Positions 24,801 to 35,888 are shown, counted from the stretch's first letter. The stretch is 64,000 nucleotides of DNA from Rhynchonema sp. JSB1_4 (GCA_030248065.1 JASAMV010009190.1:1-64000), one strand, 5' to 3'. Made by a program: numbers and translations. Notes: a model not told the origin generated them from the letters alone.

Positions 24801-26371
24801 GAATCCATCACCTTGAGGCAAACAATCGTCTCTTTGTGCCTTCGGGTCAGCAGACTTTCAACGAAAGTCCTTCTTGCTGTTGGCAGCTGCGAATTGGTGG
24901 CTGGTGTCGTCGGTGTCCTTGTTCGAGCGACCTTGATGTTTCTGGTCGGCGCGAAATCGACAATGGACACGTTTTCAACAACACTCAGTTTCGATCCTCG
25001 AACCTCTTGTTTCGATTTCGACTGTTCGTTCTCGGTCTGCGGCTTCGCGTGTTCTTGCGTTTGTTGCTGTTGTTGTTGTTCGTCAGGCGATTTTGAATGG
25101 CCGCGCCTGAAGCGTGAATTCACGTTAAAGAGAGCCGTGTGATATGTATGTGACAAAAGCATTGATTTCTTGATAAAAGTATTGAATAAGTGGCGATGAG
25201 AAAAATCGATTCGGAAATTTTCGAAATTTCCAACGTCACACCACACCACACGCTGAAGAGAGAAGAAATGTTTCAGCGCGAAACAAAATCCGAGCTGCTG
25301 CGCTGTGAGTGGCCAGAGCAGTCACACACACACGTGCACCTGCACGTAACACACATATAACCAGGCAGCAGCCAAGCAAGGGCAGCAGTTTGTGCACCCG
25401 TCAGCCAGCAGCACAGGCAGAAGGTGCACGTTTGAACTTGCCCGCTGTTGCTGCCGTGATGTTTTTCTTGCTCTCTCTCATTTTGACTGCTTATGCGTTT
25501 GACATTTTGCCAGCCAACCGCAAGTCAGGAGAGAAAGTTGGACTGGTTGTACGCACTGGTTACGGTGGCTTGTGTGTACAGCCTTATTTTCACAGCACAC
25601 ACAGCAACATAATGCAGTACCGGAGCAAACACACACAACCACAACACCATCCATGGTCTAATGGGATCGGTCTGCGACTTCATGTTCGGTCAGATTTTCC
25701 ACCAAGTGTTGGTATTCGGATTCTCGGAGACTTTCAGTGCCAAGCACTCAACCAGTGTAGGAGGACGCTGATTTCATGATTTGGGATTTTGTAAGCATTC
25801 TTGGCCGTTGAATGCACAAATTTTGAAGTTATCGAAAATTCTCAAAACCTGCGTGGGATAAACTCTGGCTGGCCGTTGGCCGAAGAAACAGGTCGACCAC
25901 AGGGACAGACAGCAGGGATGGTACCAGCAGGAATGGGAGTCGCAGGCAACGGTTAATAAAGAACAACGGCAACAAGCAAAACAAAATAAAACGCGCAGCA
26001 TGACCTGAGCGTCGCGAGAAGGCACTGATCATCTTCTCTGTCCGACTCATGTTCTTCGTTTTGATCGCTGGGTGTCGACAACCGGTTGATTTCCTTCAAA
26101 TCGGCCAGTCTGTCCAATTTGACCACTGGGTTCATCCCTGCGCACTGGCAGTCGTCGTCGGCCATTGTGACAGCGGACGACGACAAAACGACGAGTCTCT
26201 GCGCAATTTTGACGGAAAAAGTCGATTCAGGAATACCTAATATACAGTAAAACACCAAAAAGCTACCTGTCGACGTCTTTCTTCCCTGCGCTTTGCAATG
26301 CCCTGTCTCGACGCTTGTCGTTTTGACGCCTTGACAACCGTGTATCCTCGAGAGCGCTTTTTGCGAGGCAT
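21840..26371 (-). CDS. Myb/SANT-like DNA-binding-domain protein, 9 exons, 496 aa
   Basis: Exons are 26371-26267, 26198-26005, 25106-24812, 24678-24553, 24217-24036, 23794-23677, 23475-23316, 23042-22930 and 22037-21840. They total 1491 nt, all phases agree, and the stop is at 21840. The N-terminus is a basic stretch starting MPRKKRSRGYTVVK, probably a nuclear signal. An acidic/Ser region and a Gln run (in 25106-24812) follow. Exons 24217-24036 and 23794-23677 together encode a helical module (TTSETTLLIQLVKQ … KRLCWHQIASELTALKK … FRTEADCRSFWQRL) with the aromatic spacing of Myb/SANT-like domains of the Myb_DNA-bind_5 kind, found in transposase-derived and regulatory animal proteins. The C-terminal third is Pro/Arg rich. 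The role is probably sequence-specific DNA binding in the nucleus, with target unknown. An alternative start at the internal Met near 26165 (MADDDCQC) is possible. Confidence 0.8.
22090..22480. mobile_element. Diverged copy of the TATACTTGCG element, in an intron of the Myb/SANT-like gene
   Basis: A core of about 110 bp (from about 22263, GGATGTTGTCAAAACCAATG) is nearly identical to the same core at about 33142 inside the element at 33015-33338. The A/T-rich TTTTTTTCCGGAAAAA flanks and the right end CGCAAGTATA are also shared. The left terminal repeat is not recognisable, so the ends are approximate. Confidence 0.7.
22514..22720. mobile_element. Fragment of TAGGGATCGG-type repeat
   Basis: TAGGGATCGGTGTCGGGCGG followed by ATACCCGATACC resembles the left end of the complete element at 48608-49044. 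The rest (GGATACCGGATACAC, GATATCGAACACC) is diverged and no right end was found. It lies within the large 3' intron of the Myb/SANT-like gene. Confidence 0.5.
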
Positions 26372-26639
26372 CGTGCAAAAGCGAAATCAAAGGGTCCCCA
26401 TTCTGGCCTGCAAAACCGTTTTTTCCAAATGAATTGCCTGTACTAAAGGAATTTCGAAGTCAAAAACACCCGTTTTTGAGCAATTGCATATGGTTTGTTA
26501 ATCCCCGCCTGCCTGTTTCAGGCACGAAAAAGGGTCGCTTTCAGCTGCTTTGGACCCTTTTAAACTATTTTGTAACATAGGTTCGAAACCCCGAGAATTT
26601 TTTTCGCCATTTTCAGACAAAAAAACACATTTTTTCGGA

Positions 26640-26880
26640 AAAATAAATTACCGGTAAGGTAATTGTTCCGGGTGATTTATTTCCGAAAATCACCGGCTCC
26701 GGATAAAACGGTTTTTTCTTCAGGAAAAAAACGTTTTTTAGTGAGTCACTATATTCCTGGCAGCTGCGGTTTTTTTCGGTCTTTTTTGTTTTTTTCACCT
26801 ACACAAACTGTCGAAAAAAACGAAAAAAATATTTTTGACACGAAAAAACCGGTTTTCCGTCCGCAACTGTAACACTAACA
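26640..26880. repeat. A/T-rich GGAAAAA/TTTTTCC repeat with GGTAATTTATTTCCG core
   Basis: Alternating TTTTTTCGGAAAAA blocks surround a core with ACCGG and GATTTATTTCCGAAAATCACCGG. Similar cores occur at about 35050-35140 and 62420-62520. No ends or duplications are clear. The stretch lies just upstream of the Myb/SANT-like gene start and has no gene. Confidence 0.5.
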
Positions 26881-26882
26881 TA

Positions 26883-27135
26883 CCGTTAAAACCTAAATAC
26901 AAGGGGGGCTTTGTTAATTCACTGACCCCATTTTGGGCATTTGGGGGCTCTATTCCCGGGGAGAGTTCCTGGGGGTGTGTTAAGGTCGGGCCGGCCCGAT
27001 TGCGACCTCTGCACTGCTGTGTAGGGGATGTTACTCAGAGGGGCTCTATTCCGGGGGGCGGCTTTATTAATTCATTGACCCCGTTTTAGGGGCTGTATCA
27101 CGGGAGGGGCCGTATTTACCAAGGTTTTTACACGG
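26883..27135. mobile_element. G-run repeat element, diverged copy (CCGTTAAAACC end)
   Basis: Starts TACCGTTAAAACCTAAATAC and contains the shared units GGGCTCTATTCCGGGG and AATTCACTGACCCC, ending near GGTTTTTACACGG. It is a diverged member of the family seen complete at 34043-34481 and 35353-35786. The following 27136-27459 carries duplicated AGAATACAACCCCCAGTAAC segments and no gene. Confidence 0.55.
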
Positions 27136-27459
27136 TGCACGATAATTTTCCCCTCCGGGGGTACCGTGGAGTCGGTAATACAGCCTCGCCCCAAGAATAC
27201 AACCCCCAGTAACAGAAAGCCTCCCTGAGAGCCCAAGTGAAAACATAGAGCCCCCCAAGAATACAACCCCCAGTAACAGAAAGCCGCCCTGCGAACTGAG
27301 AGCCCAAGTGAAGACATAGAGCCAGCCCCCCGGGTACTTTTGCCTTAATACACGCCGACGAAAAACGGTTGTATCTCCCGTGGACGCGTGCTCGGTCGGA
27401 CGGATTTCCGTAAAGGTATAATTGGTCGCTCGTTCGCTGCCCCAGCCCAGCCCCCAATA

Positions 27460-27859
27460 CCGTAAAAACCTAAATAGAAGGGGGCTCTTATTAATTCACT
27501 GATCCCATTTGGGGGGGGGGCTCTATTACGGGGGCTCTATTCCGGCTCCGGGGGGCCTCTATTAATTCACTGACCCGAACCTGAAAATTTGTTCCCAGAA
27601 ATACCCCTGAAAAGGGGTCTGAAAGGATGTTTTTTCGCTTGTAATCGCATTTATTCGTCAATAAGAGGCGTATTATGTGCTCTGTCTGAACGAAGGACAA
27701 AACAAGCGTGCATAAATGTACCTGTACACCACTATCAAGCCTTAATACACTACTGCATAGGGGATGTTACTTAAGGGGACTCTATCAATTCACTGACCCC
27801 TTTTTGGGGGGCTGTATTACGGGGCGGGCTCTATTCCGGGGGCTGTACCGTTTTTACAG
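27460..27859. mobile_element. G-run repeat element (CCGTAAAAACC ends), about 400 bp
   Basis: Begins CCGTAAAAACCTAAATAG and ends TTTTTACAG, flanked by TA. It contains runs of 5-10 G, the units GGGCTCTATT and TTCACTGACCCC, and the segment CGTGCATAAATGTACCTG shared with the copies at 34043 and 35353. The right end differs from the other copies (ACAG rather than ACGG). Confidence 0.75.
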
Positions 27860-27964
27860 TATGCAGCAAAGTTTGAAAGAAATTAACATAAAAGTCTGAA
27901 AGAAAAACCAAAAGAAAGAGAAATTTTACTGATTACGGTGGAAGCGGGTGATTACACTCGTATG

Positions 27965-29150
27965 TGGACACTTCTTGACGCACGGACAAGAATTCTTGTC
28001 TTTCTTGTCTTTCCTGTCTTTCTTGTCTTTCTTGTCCGTATAGTCAAGAAGTGGTCTTTACGCCCGGGCGTAACATACATTTCTTGACTACGCGGACAAG
28101 AAAGACAGAAATAATAATACACAGTCAAGAAGTGTGCGTTACGCCTGGGCGTGAGGACCACCTCTTGACTACGTGGTCTGGGTGGACAGAAACACAATGT
28201 AAGTTATCCGAATAAAAAATTAGTCGGTAAAACCAAAACGTACATGTACATGGGTCCCAATTTGCAGATTAAGTACTCAAGGCGATATAACATGCATAGG
28301 AACATCGAAATTTTGAGTGACAGTATGTGACAAAAGTGATTAATTAGAAACCAAATCGTTCTGAAAAACTTCAATTCACATTGTGTCTTAAAATCGTATT
28401 CAAAATTCCACAAAAACGTTTTACAAAAGTTCTTTGAGGTGTAGTGTTTAGTGGGTGTTTTTATTTTACAAAATTCGATCACGCACCCTCTCAAGTACTG
28501 ACTCGTGTGTTACATTGTGCATGGCTGACAATGATTCCGTTGATGTTCTTGTCATGTTCTTGTATTATATAACAAAACCACAGCAAATATGCATAATTCC
28601 CAGTTCTGTTAACATGTCCTGTGATCTGTCCTGATGTCCGTGATCTTTCTCTCTCCTTGGCGCTTTTTGTATCGTTCCACACAGTGAAAGGTCGCTCGCT
28701 ACATAAAACTAGGGAGAATCTCAGGAGTGTCCATTGTTGTATAAGTTTCGGCCAATTTCCATTCTCATAAACTGCCATAGATTTGTTGGTGCATACAAAA
28801 AGCAGTAGTACTTCGCAACGAAGTTGCACAAAACATCTCTCACGCAAGCACCAAAGTGATTCATTAAGAAGAGTTGAGTGTTTAGATTAGAACAGTCATC
28901 TCTCATAGTCAAGAAATGGTCTTTACGCCCAGCCGTAACGCACACTTCTTGACGCTAAAACATAATTTTTGTCTTTCTTGTCTTTCTTGTCCGCGTAGTC
29001 AAGAAGTGGTCCTCACGCCCAGGCGTAACGCACACTTCTTGACTGTGTATTATTATTTCTGTCTTTCTTGTCCGCGTAGTCAAGAAGTGGTCGTTACGCC
29101 CGGCCGTAGCATACAGTTCTTGACGCGTCAAGAAGTGTCTAGCTACCATT
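27965..29150. mobile_element. 1.2-kb inverted-repeat element with subterminal repeats
   Basis: Left arm (about 27965-28195) and right arm (about 28905-29150) are inverted copies. The tips are CACTTCTTGACGC and GCGTCAAGAAGTG. Within each arm GTCAAGAAGTGGT, ACGCCC-GGCGTAA and TCTTTCTTGTC recur. The 700-bp centre (28200-28900) has no convincing reading frame. The arms resemble foldback or other terminal-inverted-repeat DNA transposons. No clear target duplication was found, and the superfamily is undetermined. Confidence 0.75.
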
Positions 29151-29779
29151 ACACTGATGGTCAGTTGCGGGACTTCGGAAGCCATTGTGGTTCGCTTCGT
29201 CACCACGAAGTGAGACATTCCAGGAAAGACAAGAAAGAGCATTTGGACAGAGTGCGACGATGTCACTGTTAGCACACATGGTTTGAGCATGCGTTTTGTA
29301 ACCAAAAACATGTGAATACAAACAAACACTATGAACCGAAACGAAACCACACTCACTCGTGTTCCGGAGGTTTACCGTTACATGCCAAAGACGATGCAAT
29401 GTTGCGCACACCGATCGCTTTATTCAGCTTCAACGCGCGCGATACGGCGCGTAAAAACCATAGAAATCACAATTACAGACTTTCAACAATAAAACACAGT
29501 AAAATTTATTATTTCACACTGCTTGACTACATTTGACTTTGAGACAGATCTATGAACATGAAGAAGAAGACATTTGAGTCTTAGTTTATTTCGCGATGAA
29601 GCCTACCAATCAGAGATGAGTACTACTGCAGCATTTGAAGGGCATTAGTAGAGTAGTCAATCACTATACAGAACACGGGACAGCGTGAAATAGCTCATCA
29701 TCAAAAGCGGACAATATACACAATCATAAATTATTTTCCCGGCAGCAGACGACCGAAGCCATAATCTAAACATGAAAAT
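29151..29779. other. Intergenic, downstream of SUCLG1
   Basis: I see no supported gene, repeat with defined ends or RNA gene here. The region is A/T-rich in its right half and would contain the 3' untranslated region of SUCLG1. Confidence 0.4.
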
Positions 29780-32700
29780 TTAGGCAGTTGCCACTTTTCC
29801 ATCCAGTTCAGCGAGTAGTTGTGCCATAAGTTTGCCCATTTGTGCTGGCGATTCAACGACCTGAAGTTTTTTATAAGATACACGAAAACAGCCAAGGGCG
29901 TCGATTTTTGTACAAAATTATGAAGATTTTTCAGATACTGTGTTGTAAAGTCAAGCGGCCGATAATTTGTCCCAAACCTAACATGTACAGCCTTCATACA
30001 CAGATCGGGTTTAAAACTTGAAAAGCACAGAATATTCTCTCATTGGACTGGACCAAACCCAACTGTTGAAGGCACAAAGTGCATTCTACTCCGTCCAGAC
30101 TCAGCCAAAACATAAATCCACAACATACAAAACGTACATTAACACTGGCAGCTTGTAGCGCCTTGATTTTCTCGGTTGCCGTGCCTTTGCCGCCGGAAAT
30201 GATGGCACCAGCGTGACCCATTCGTCGGCCGGGCGGTGCTGTTGTGCCGGCAATAAATGAAACAACTGGCTTCGCGTTGCGGCCCTGAAAAACAGTCAGG
30301 CAGGATCAATCAATTTTACCCGTTTTTATACGAGACGAAAAATTAAGGTACAAAACAAAACAGAAGTAAAACGCTACCAACCGCATTGTTTTGCTTCAGA
30401 TATTCAGCGGCCTGTTCTTCAGCAGTGCCACCAATTTCACCGATCATGATAATGCCTGCAAACGTAAGGATCAAGTAAGGTCATAGTAGTGGCTGGGGGG
30501 GGTTACCCCCCTCTCAGTACTTACCTACCACAAAACCCGAGGGGGGGGTTGGGGGGGGTTGAGTACTTACCTCTCACAACTCCAAATCATACCTCTCACA
30601 AGCAATTTTATACCTTTTTAAGGCAAAAATCGGTGTTTTTCGACCTTATTTTCCCAAAAATCGCGCGCTCCGCGCGCAAACCCACCCATAATACCTATTT
30701 TTAGGCGATTTTCGGCGAAAATTTTGAAAAAGTACTATAATTTTTACCTCAATTTTTGGCCAAAATTGTATCACAAAAAACGGTGTTTTTTCGCCTTTTT
30801 GGGTGTCCAAAATCATACCTCTCACGCTTCCGGTCCCAACCCCGCATCATACTTACCTCACACACATGGGCCTGCCACTACACTGAGTAAGGTATAGACG
30901 CAGTCAAAATAAATCTGCCATAAATCTTTCGTCTGTCATGAGTTTCATTGATGCCACTCATTGAGTAACACAGAAGTCAGTGACGTGGCGACCTTCGCAC
31001 AAGTCCAAACAACTGGAATCATCAAAATAGATTGCAATACCAAGTCACCACACTACGGTACCACGTTTGACACCGAACTAAGAAAGTAACAATAAAATTG
31101 GCCAAACATCGAACCTTTCGTGTCAGCATCGTGTAGGAAAATATCTAGACAATCAATGAAGTCAGTTCCATTGAACGGATCGCCACCAATGCCAATACAA
31201 AGCGTCTGGCCCAGTCCAGTTGTTGTTGTTTGATGCACGGCTTCGTAGGTTAGCGTACCGCTGCGACTGACCACGCCTAAAATTGGGCTCTCTTATTTTA
31301 TCGAACTATGGCGATTCAACAACATCCGTGAATTTTTCGAAATGAGCCACTGGCTCATTTAGCAAAATCTACTGGCTCATTTTGAAATCCGCTGGGTAAT
31401 TTTAAAATGAGGTAAAATAAATTGTTTTAGCACTACCCTCGTGCGTTCTTGGTGCGTTCTGATGCTAAACAGGGCCGTATTGCCTAAAAACTGACGGTAG
31501 CCGCGCGTGGCGCGAAAATTTTAACGTTTTACACAGGTGACCCTTTACACCACGGATGCTAAGAAAAGGTTCTTTTTTGTCTGCGGTTTTCGCAGCAGTT
31601 TGTATGACGCTTTGGGGTTTGAGGTCATCGTGGCACTTTCTACAGCTGAACAAGACTGCATGTTCCCCTGGTCACACACCCAGACGACAAGTGGCAATAC
31701 ATGCGCGAAGCATGAAAAATTTTCGATTTGGGCTGTTCGTTACCTTTGGAAGATGCTTCCTGCTCTCTGGCTCACTACTGACTCATTGAAATTATGCTGA
31801 CTCATTAGTACTGGTTCATTTGCTAAAATCTACTGGCTCATTTCATTTCAAGTTCTTACTGGCTCAAAGAGCCAGTAAAAATCGCAAACTTGCGTGGCAC
31901 TTTTTATTTACAGCTAATGACTCGAATAGTTACCCACTACAGCATACCTATACATCCACCTTTGTGCACCTGACCGGGCATGATACCGATTTTGCATTGG
32001 TCGGCCTGGAGAATAAGTGATGGACAGTCATTCCTTTGAGAAAAACAACAGTAAGCAGTAAAAATAAAAAAATAATAAGAAAGATTTACAACAACAGACT
32101 GAAAACCTACTCTAATGATTCCGGGACAGTTCGGTCCCAATAAGCGCGTGGCGCTCTGATGCATCAGTCGGTTTTTCACTTTCACCATATCGTGCTGTGG
32201 GATGCCTTCGGTGATGGCGACAACCTGCAAGTCAAGTGTTCAGTGCGATGCATCGAATCATAATTCCATACAAAATGCCATTTGGGACACTCGAGATTTT
32301 TATACTATTCCGAATAGCATACGAATCGCTAAAATACTGAAAGATTTCGGGAAATGCCAAAAAGTATGCTAAAGCCGAATTTATATTTATAGCGAACATA
32401 CAACGAGTCTCTGGACACTATCCAAAACGTATCAAAATACAAAAGCCTTATTTCAGTTGCGAAAAACAGACCAGCGGCACTTCAGCATCAATGGCTTCCA
32501 TCATCGCTTTGGCAGCACCGGGCGCTGGCACATAGATTACCGATGCCGAGGCTCCTGTGGCATCCATGGCCTAAAAAGTGTGGTTTCAGTAAACACACCT
32601 TACCAAAGCAACGAAAAAACATAAAATTCATGTTTTTTTCAATTCCAACAAACCTCTTTCACCGAATTGAACACGGGTCGTTCTAAATGCGTCTGTCCGC

Positions 32701-33630
32701 CTTTGCCCGGTGAAACACCGCCAACCACTTGTGTGCCATATTCGATCATTTGTTTGCTGTGAAACGTACCCTGAAAGATGGGAATCAAATCTATATGTTA
32801 TTGTTGAGCTCAAAAATAAATCCGCAATTTTCTATGAAAACGAGAAGGTCTCTAGTCCTCAAAAAGCAAAATCAAAACGAAGTACGGACCTGTTTGCCGG
32901 TGAATCCTTGCACGATTACTTTGGTATTTCGGTCGATCGACAGATTCTGTCTGGTGTCTGTGTACGCATTTCGACTGATTCCGGTCACTGAAAAAAATAC
33001 AAATTACCTTAATCTATACTTGCGGGCCGGAAAAAAACCGTTTTTTTTCCGGAAAAAAACCGAAAAAAACCGTTTTTTTTCCGAGGCCCGGAAAAATATA
33101 GAAAAAAAAAAATTTACCGAAATATTTTCAAAGGTTGCGAAAGGATGTTGTCAAAACCAATGTAAATCGGTGCTAAACAGTTCAAAATGAGCACTTTTTA
33201 ATCTCCAGGTGCATTTAGCCTGTTTCAGGCCATTTCCAGACGAAAATTTTCCAAAAACACATATAAAAAAAATAAAAACGAAAAAAAAAACGGTTTTTTT
33301 TTTCAAAAATATATTTTGCGGAAAAATACGCAAGTATACCTTAATCTGCCCTCAACCAGCCGGCGATCCGGCGGTTTTGTATCCACCCACATGCCTGCTG
33401 CAAGCAACTTTTCATGCGACAAGAGCAATGAAGACTTCCAGGTTTCAGCAGCAAAAGCAGGCATGAAATTTGTGCCAAAGAAATGGCTAAAATTTGGCTT
33501 TTGCTGCAGACACATCTTGTGGTTCAAAATGCGATTCAGAATTTTGCCCAGACAAACCGGATGAAGACGACATGACACTTCTGGGCACAAACGAAACGAA
33601 CAGCCGAGCTGATTTCGGTAGAATCGACAT
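29780..33630 (-). CDS. SUCLG1: Succinyl-CoA ligase alpha subunit, mitochondrial (10 exons, 340 aa)
   Basis: Exons are 33630-33558, 32987-32890, 32770-32654, 32570-32472, 32224-32111, 32005-31948, 31276-31115, 30455-30382, 30284-30138 and 29860-29780. They total 1023 nt and every splice phase agrees, giving 340 aa against 346 for the human protein. The first exon gives a Ser/Arg/Val-rich N-terminus ([18 protein letters not shown]) typical of a mitochondrial transit peptide. CoA-binding region: [17 protein letters not shown] and the GGVSPGKGG turn. Active-site region: [18 protein letters not shown] and [30 protein letters not shown] and [13 protein letters not shown] follow, and the last holds the phosphorylated histidine. 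The enzyme converts succinyl-CoA, nucleoside diphosphate and phosphate to succinate, CoA and NTP in the TCA cycle, pairing with an ATP- or GTP-specific beta subunit that is not in this window. It appears intact and probably functional. Several introns carry transposons. Confidence 0.97.
30488..30885. mobile_element. Repeat in a SUCLG1 intron (TAGTGGCTGGGG / GCCACTA ends)
   Basis: TAGTGGCTGGGGGGGGTTACC on the left and GGGCCTGCCACTACACTG on the right bracket about 400 bp. The internal text (GGGGGTTACCCCCCT, AAAATCGGTGTTTTTCG, GCGCGCTCCGCGCGC) resembles the hAT-type elements with CAGTGGTGTAG ends. Target duplications are not clear. Confidence 0.5.
31325..31890. repeat. CTGGCTCATTT-containing repeat in a SUCLG1 intron
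   Basis: The motif ACTGGCTCATTT recurs, with GCAAAATCTACTGGCTCATTT near both ends (about 31360 and 31820) and inverted AATGAGCCACTGGCTCATT at the left. It lies in the intron between exons 32005-31948 and 31276-31115. Ends are imprecise and the class is unknown. No gene is seen inside. Confidence 0.45.
33015..33338. mobile_element. hAT-like MITE with TATACTTGCG ends, in SUCLG1 intron 1
   Basis: The 324-bp element has perfect 10-bp terminal repeats TATACTTGCG and CGCAAGTATA and a perfect 8-bp duplication CCTTAATC (33007-33014 and 33339-33346). The interior has long TTTTTTTCC/GGAAAAAAA blocks and a core shared with about 22263-22375. It lies between SUCLG1 exons 1 and 2 and does not touch splice sites. 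Confidence 0.92.
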
Positions 33631-33699
33631 GATTTCGTTCGGCGAATTGTACTGTTTTATTCCGTTGCGTCAAACTGAGGCTGCCACCTGAACGCCGCG

Positions 33700-34042
33700 C
33701 CACTCCTCACACTGGAGGATAAAAATTGACTAGTTCCGTTCGTCTGGTCAACTGATCGGTCAATCGTGGCACTGGCACGTGTCGTGTTCAGTCGCAGCAC
33801 AAACTGCCAATCATGACAAAATTGGTTGCGATCTGAACTAAAATTGATTTTGCGTTGACCAGAGGTTGCAATCGGACCGGCCCGAGCCCTACCCGCCCCG
33901 CAAAAGTAGCCACAGCACTGTACTGAAACAAAGATGCGCTGGCGAATTCACAGTTTATTAGCAGTTGCAGTGTAGTGTGCTAAAACGTTGCAGCCTGCGC
34001 CGTGTAAAATACATAAAATGTGCTTGATTTGGCAAGAAAGTA
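33700..34042. other. Upstream region of SUCLG1
   Basis: No gene is seen. This stretch upstream of the SUCLG1 start codon (33630) probably includes its promoter and 5' untranslated region. I see no TATA-type element I would defend. Confidence 0.35.
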
Positions 34043-34481
34043 CCGTAAAAACCTAAATAGAAGGGGGGGGGCTCTATTAACTCACTGACCCCATTTTGGG
34101 GGGCTCTATTACGGGGGGGGCTCTATTCCGGGGGGCCTCTATTAATTCACTGACCCGAACCTGAAAAATTGTTCCCAGAAATACCCCCAAAAACCCCTAA
34201 AAATGGGTTTGAAAGGATGTTTTTTCGCTGGTAATCGCATTTATTCGTGTCTATTCGTCAATTAGAGGCATATTATGTGCTCTGAACGAACAATAAACGT
34301 GCATAAATGTACCTGTGCACCGCTATCAGGCCTTAATACACTACTGTATAGGGGATGTTCCTTAGGGGGGGGGCTCTATTCCGGGGGGGGGGGGCTCTAT
34401 TAATTCACTGACCCCTTTTTGGGGGGCTGTATTACGGGGGGGGCTCTATTCCGGGGGGGGGATGTATTTAGGTTTTTACGG
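34043..34481. mobile_element. G-run repeat element, complete copy (439 bp, TA-flanked)
   Basis: Ends are CCGTAAAAACCTAAATAG and TTTAGGTTTTTACGG, flanked by TA on both sides (34041-34042 and 34482-34483). The interior is built of GGGGGGCTCTATT, TTCACTGACCCC and CTGTATTACGGGG. TA duplication and short inverted ends suggest a Tc1/mariner-type MITE. Confidence 0.85.
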
Positions 34482-34659
34482 TAAGCGTCTTGCGGTGTTT
34501 CAGGCATGTTAGGTGTTTTAGGCACTTAGGCTTAACCTTAGGCTTGTAATGGATGCCAAAATCGTTTTCAGCGACCCTGAAAACCCCTGGAGGATTTTGT
34601 ACGGCATTTCTACAGGTTTTGGCAATTTTTCTGCCAGGTCCCGTTTATTTAAGGAGTGC

Positions 34660-34840
34660 CCAATAAACGTGCGTAAATGTACTTGTACACCACTATCAAG
34701 CGTTAATACACTACTGTATGGGGGATGTTACTTAGGGGGGCTCTATTCCGGAGGGGGCTCTATTAATTCACTGACCCCTTTTTGGGGGCTGTATTACGAG
34801 GAGAGCTCCATTCCAGGGGGCTGTATTTAGGTTTTTACGG
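34660..34840. mobile_element. G-run repeat element, right half only
   Basis: From about ATAAACGTGCGTAAATGTAC to GGTTTTTACGG followed by TA, this matches the right half of the element at 34043-34481. The left half is missing. The preceding 34490-34660 holds no gene. Confidence 0.7.
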
Positions 34841-35155
34841 TAGGTTCAAAAAAATCGCAAAAATTATGACAAAGATCGGGTAAAATCTGACCCAAAATAT
34901 TCGGGCCGGGTCGGGTCGGGCCGGAGATTTGGGAGCTCGGGCAGGGCCGGCCAAACCCGGCCCGAATGCGACCTCTACACAGGACGGTGCCCGGAATTTT
35001 TGGCATGGTCGTCGACCAGGCACAGGTTTTTGACACCAAAAACACATTTTCGCGGAAAAAATAACTTACTAGTTACTAGTAACGTTTCTGGGTTATTTAT
35101 TTTCGAAAATTACCGGGTTCCGAAAAAAACGGTTCTTCTTCAATTGGGCACCTGT

Positions 35156-35888
35156 AAAGGCAGTCTACGGGAGGTTGTCACTCAGCCCCCGAATACCGTA
35201 ACCTACCGCAAGAGAGATCGTTGCGAGACCCATGCTGATCGCTGCTTATCAACACGTGTATTAGCGGCAGCAAGCTGGACATTGTCATCATGCGCGTCGA
35301 TCACCAAAACTTGGAAATGTTGGTTGGTGTTGGCGCTAACACGCAAAACATACCGTAAAAACCTAAATAGAAGGGGGGGGGCTCTTAATTCACTGACCCC
35401 ATTTTGGGGGGGCTCTATTACGGGGGGGCTCTATTCCGGGGGGGCCTCTATTAATTCACTGACCCGAACCTGAAAAATTGTTCCCAGAAATACCCCCAAA
35501 AACCCCTAAAAATTGGTTTGAAAGGATGTTTTTTCGCTTGTAATCGCATTTATTCGTGTCTATTCGTCAATTAGAGGCATATTATGTGCTCTGAACGAAC
35601 AATAAACGTGCATAAATGTACCTGTGCACCACTATCAGGCCTTAATACACTACTGTATAGGGGATGTTACTTAGGGGGGGGGCTCTATTCCGGGGAGGGC
35701 TCTATTAATTCACTGACCCCTTTTTGGGGGGCTGTATTACGGGGGGGGGCTCTATTCCGGGGGGGGCTGTATTTAGGTTTTTACGGTAGATAAAAAACAA
35801 AATGGTCTCGACACGATCCTTGCAGATCAAAATTACGGTGGGTTACGGTATTCGGGGGCTGAGTGACAACCTCCCGTCGACTGCCTTT
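35156..35888. mobile_element. 297-bp foldback element (AAAGGCAGTCTAC ends) split by a nested insertion
   Basis: The inverted ends AAAGGCAGTCTACGGGAGG and CTCCCGTCGACTGCCTTT begin at 35156 and end at 35888. A 434-bp element plus a duplicated TA (35353-35788) interrupts it. Removing that insert leaves 733-436 = 297 bp, exactly the length of the uninterrupted copy at 52874-53170. Confidence 0.93.
35353..35786. mobile_element. G-run repeat element nested inside the foldback element
   Basis: Ends are CCGTAAAAACC and GGTTTTTACGG with TA at 35351-35352 and 35787-35788. The interrupted target reads AAAACATAGATAAAA in the unoccupied copies near 52975 and 55430 (opposite strand), which shows that TA was duplicated on insertion. 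Confidence 0.95.

Noticed and set aside
25309..25779. Plus-strand 156-residue frame with a hydrophobic start
   Set aside because: It lies antisense in an intron of the Myb/SANT-like gene, is low complexity (CACACA tracts) and has no recognisable domain.
27067..27457. Minus-strand frames in the 27-kb region (e.g. repeated YWGLYSWG)
   Set aside because: They come from the C-rich complement of a duplicated G-run repeat and have no gene-like features.
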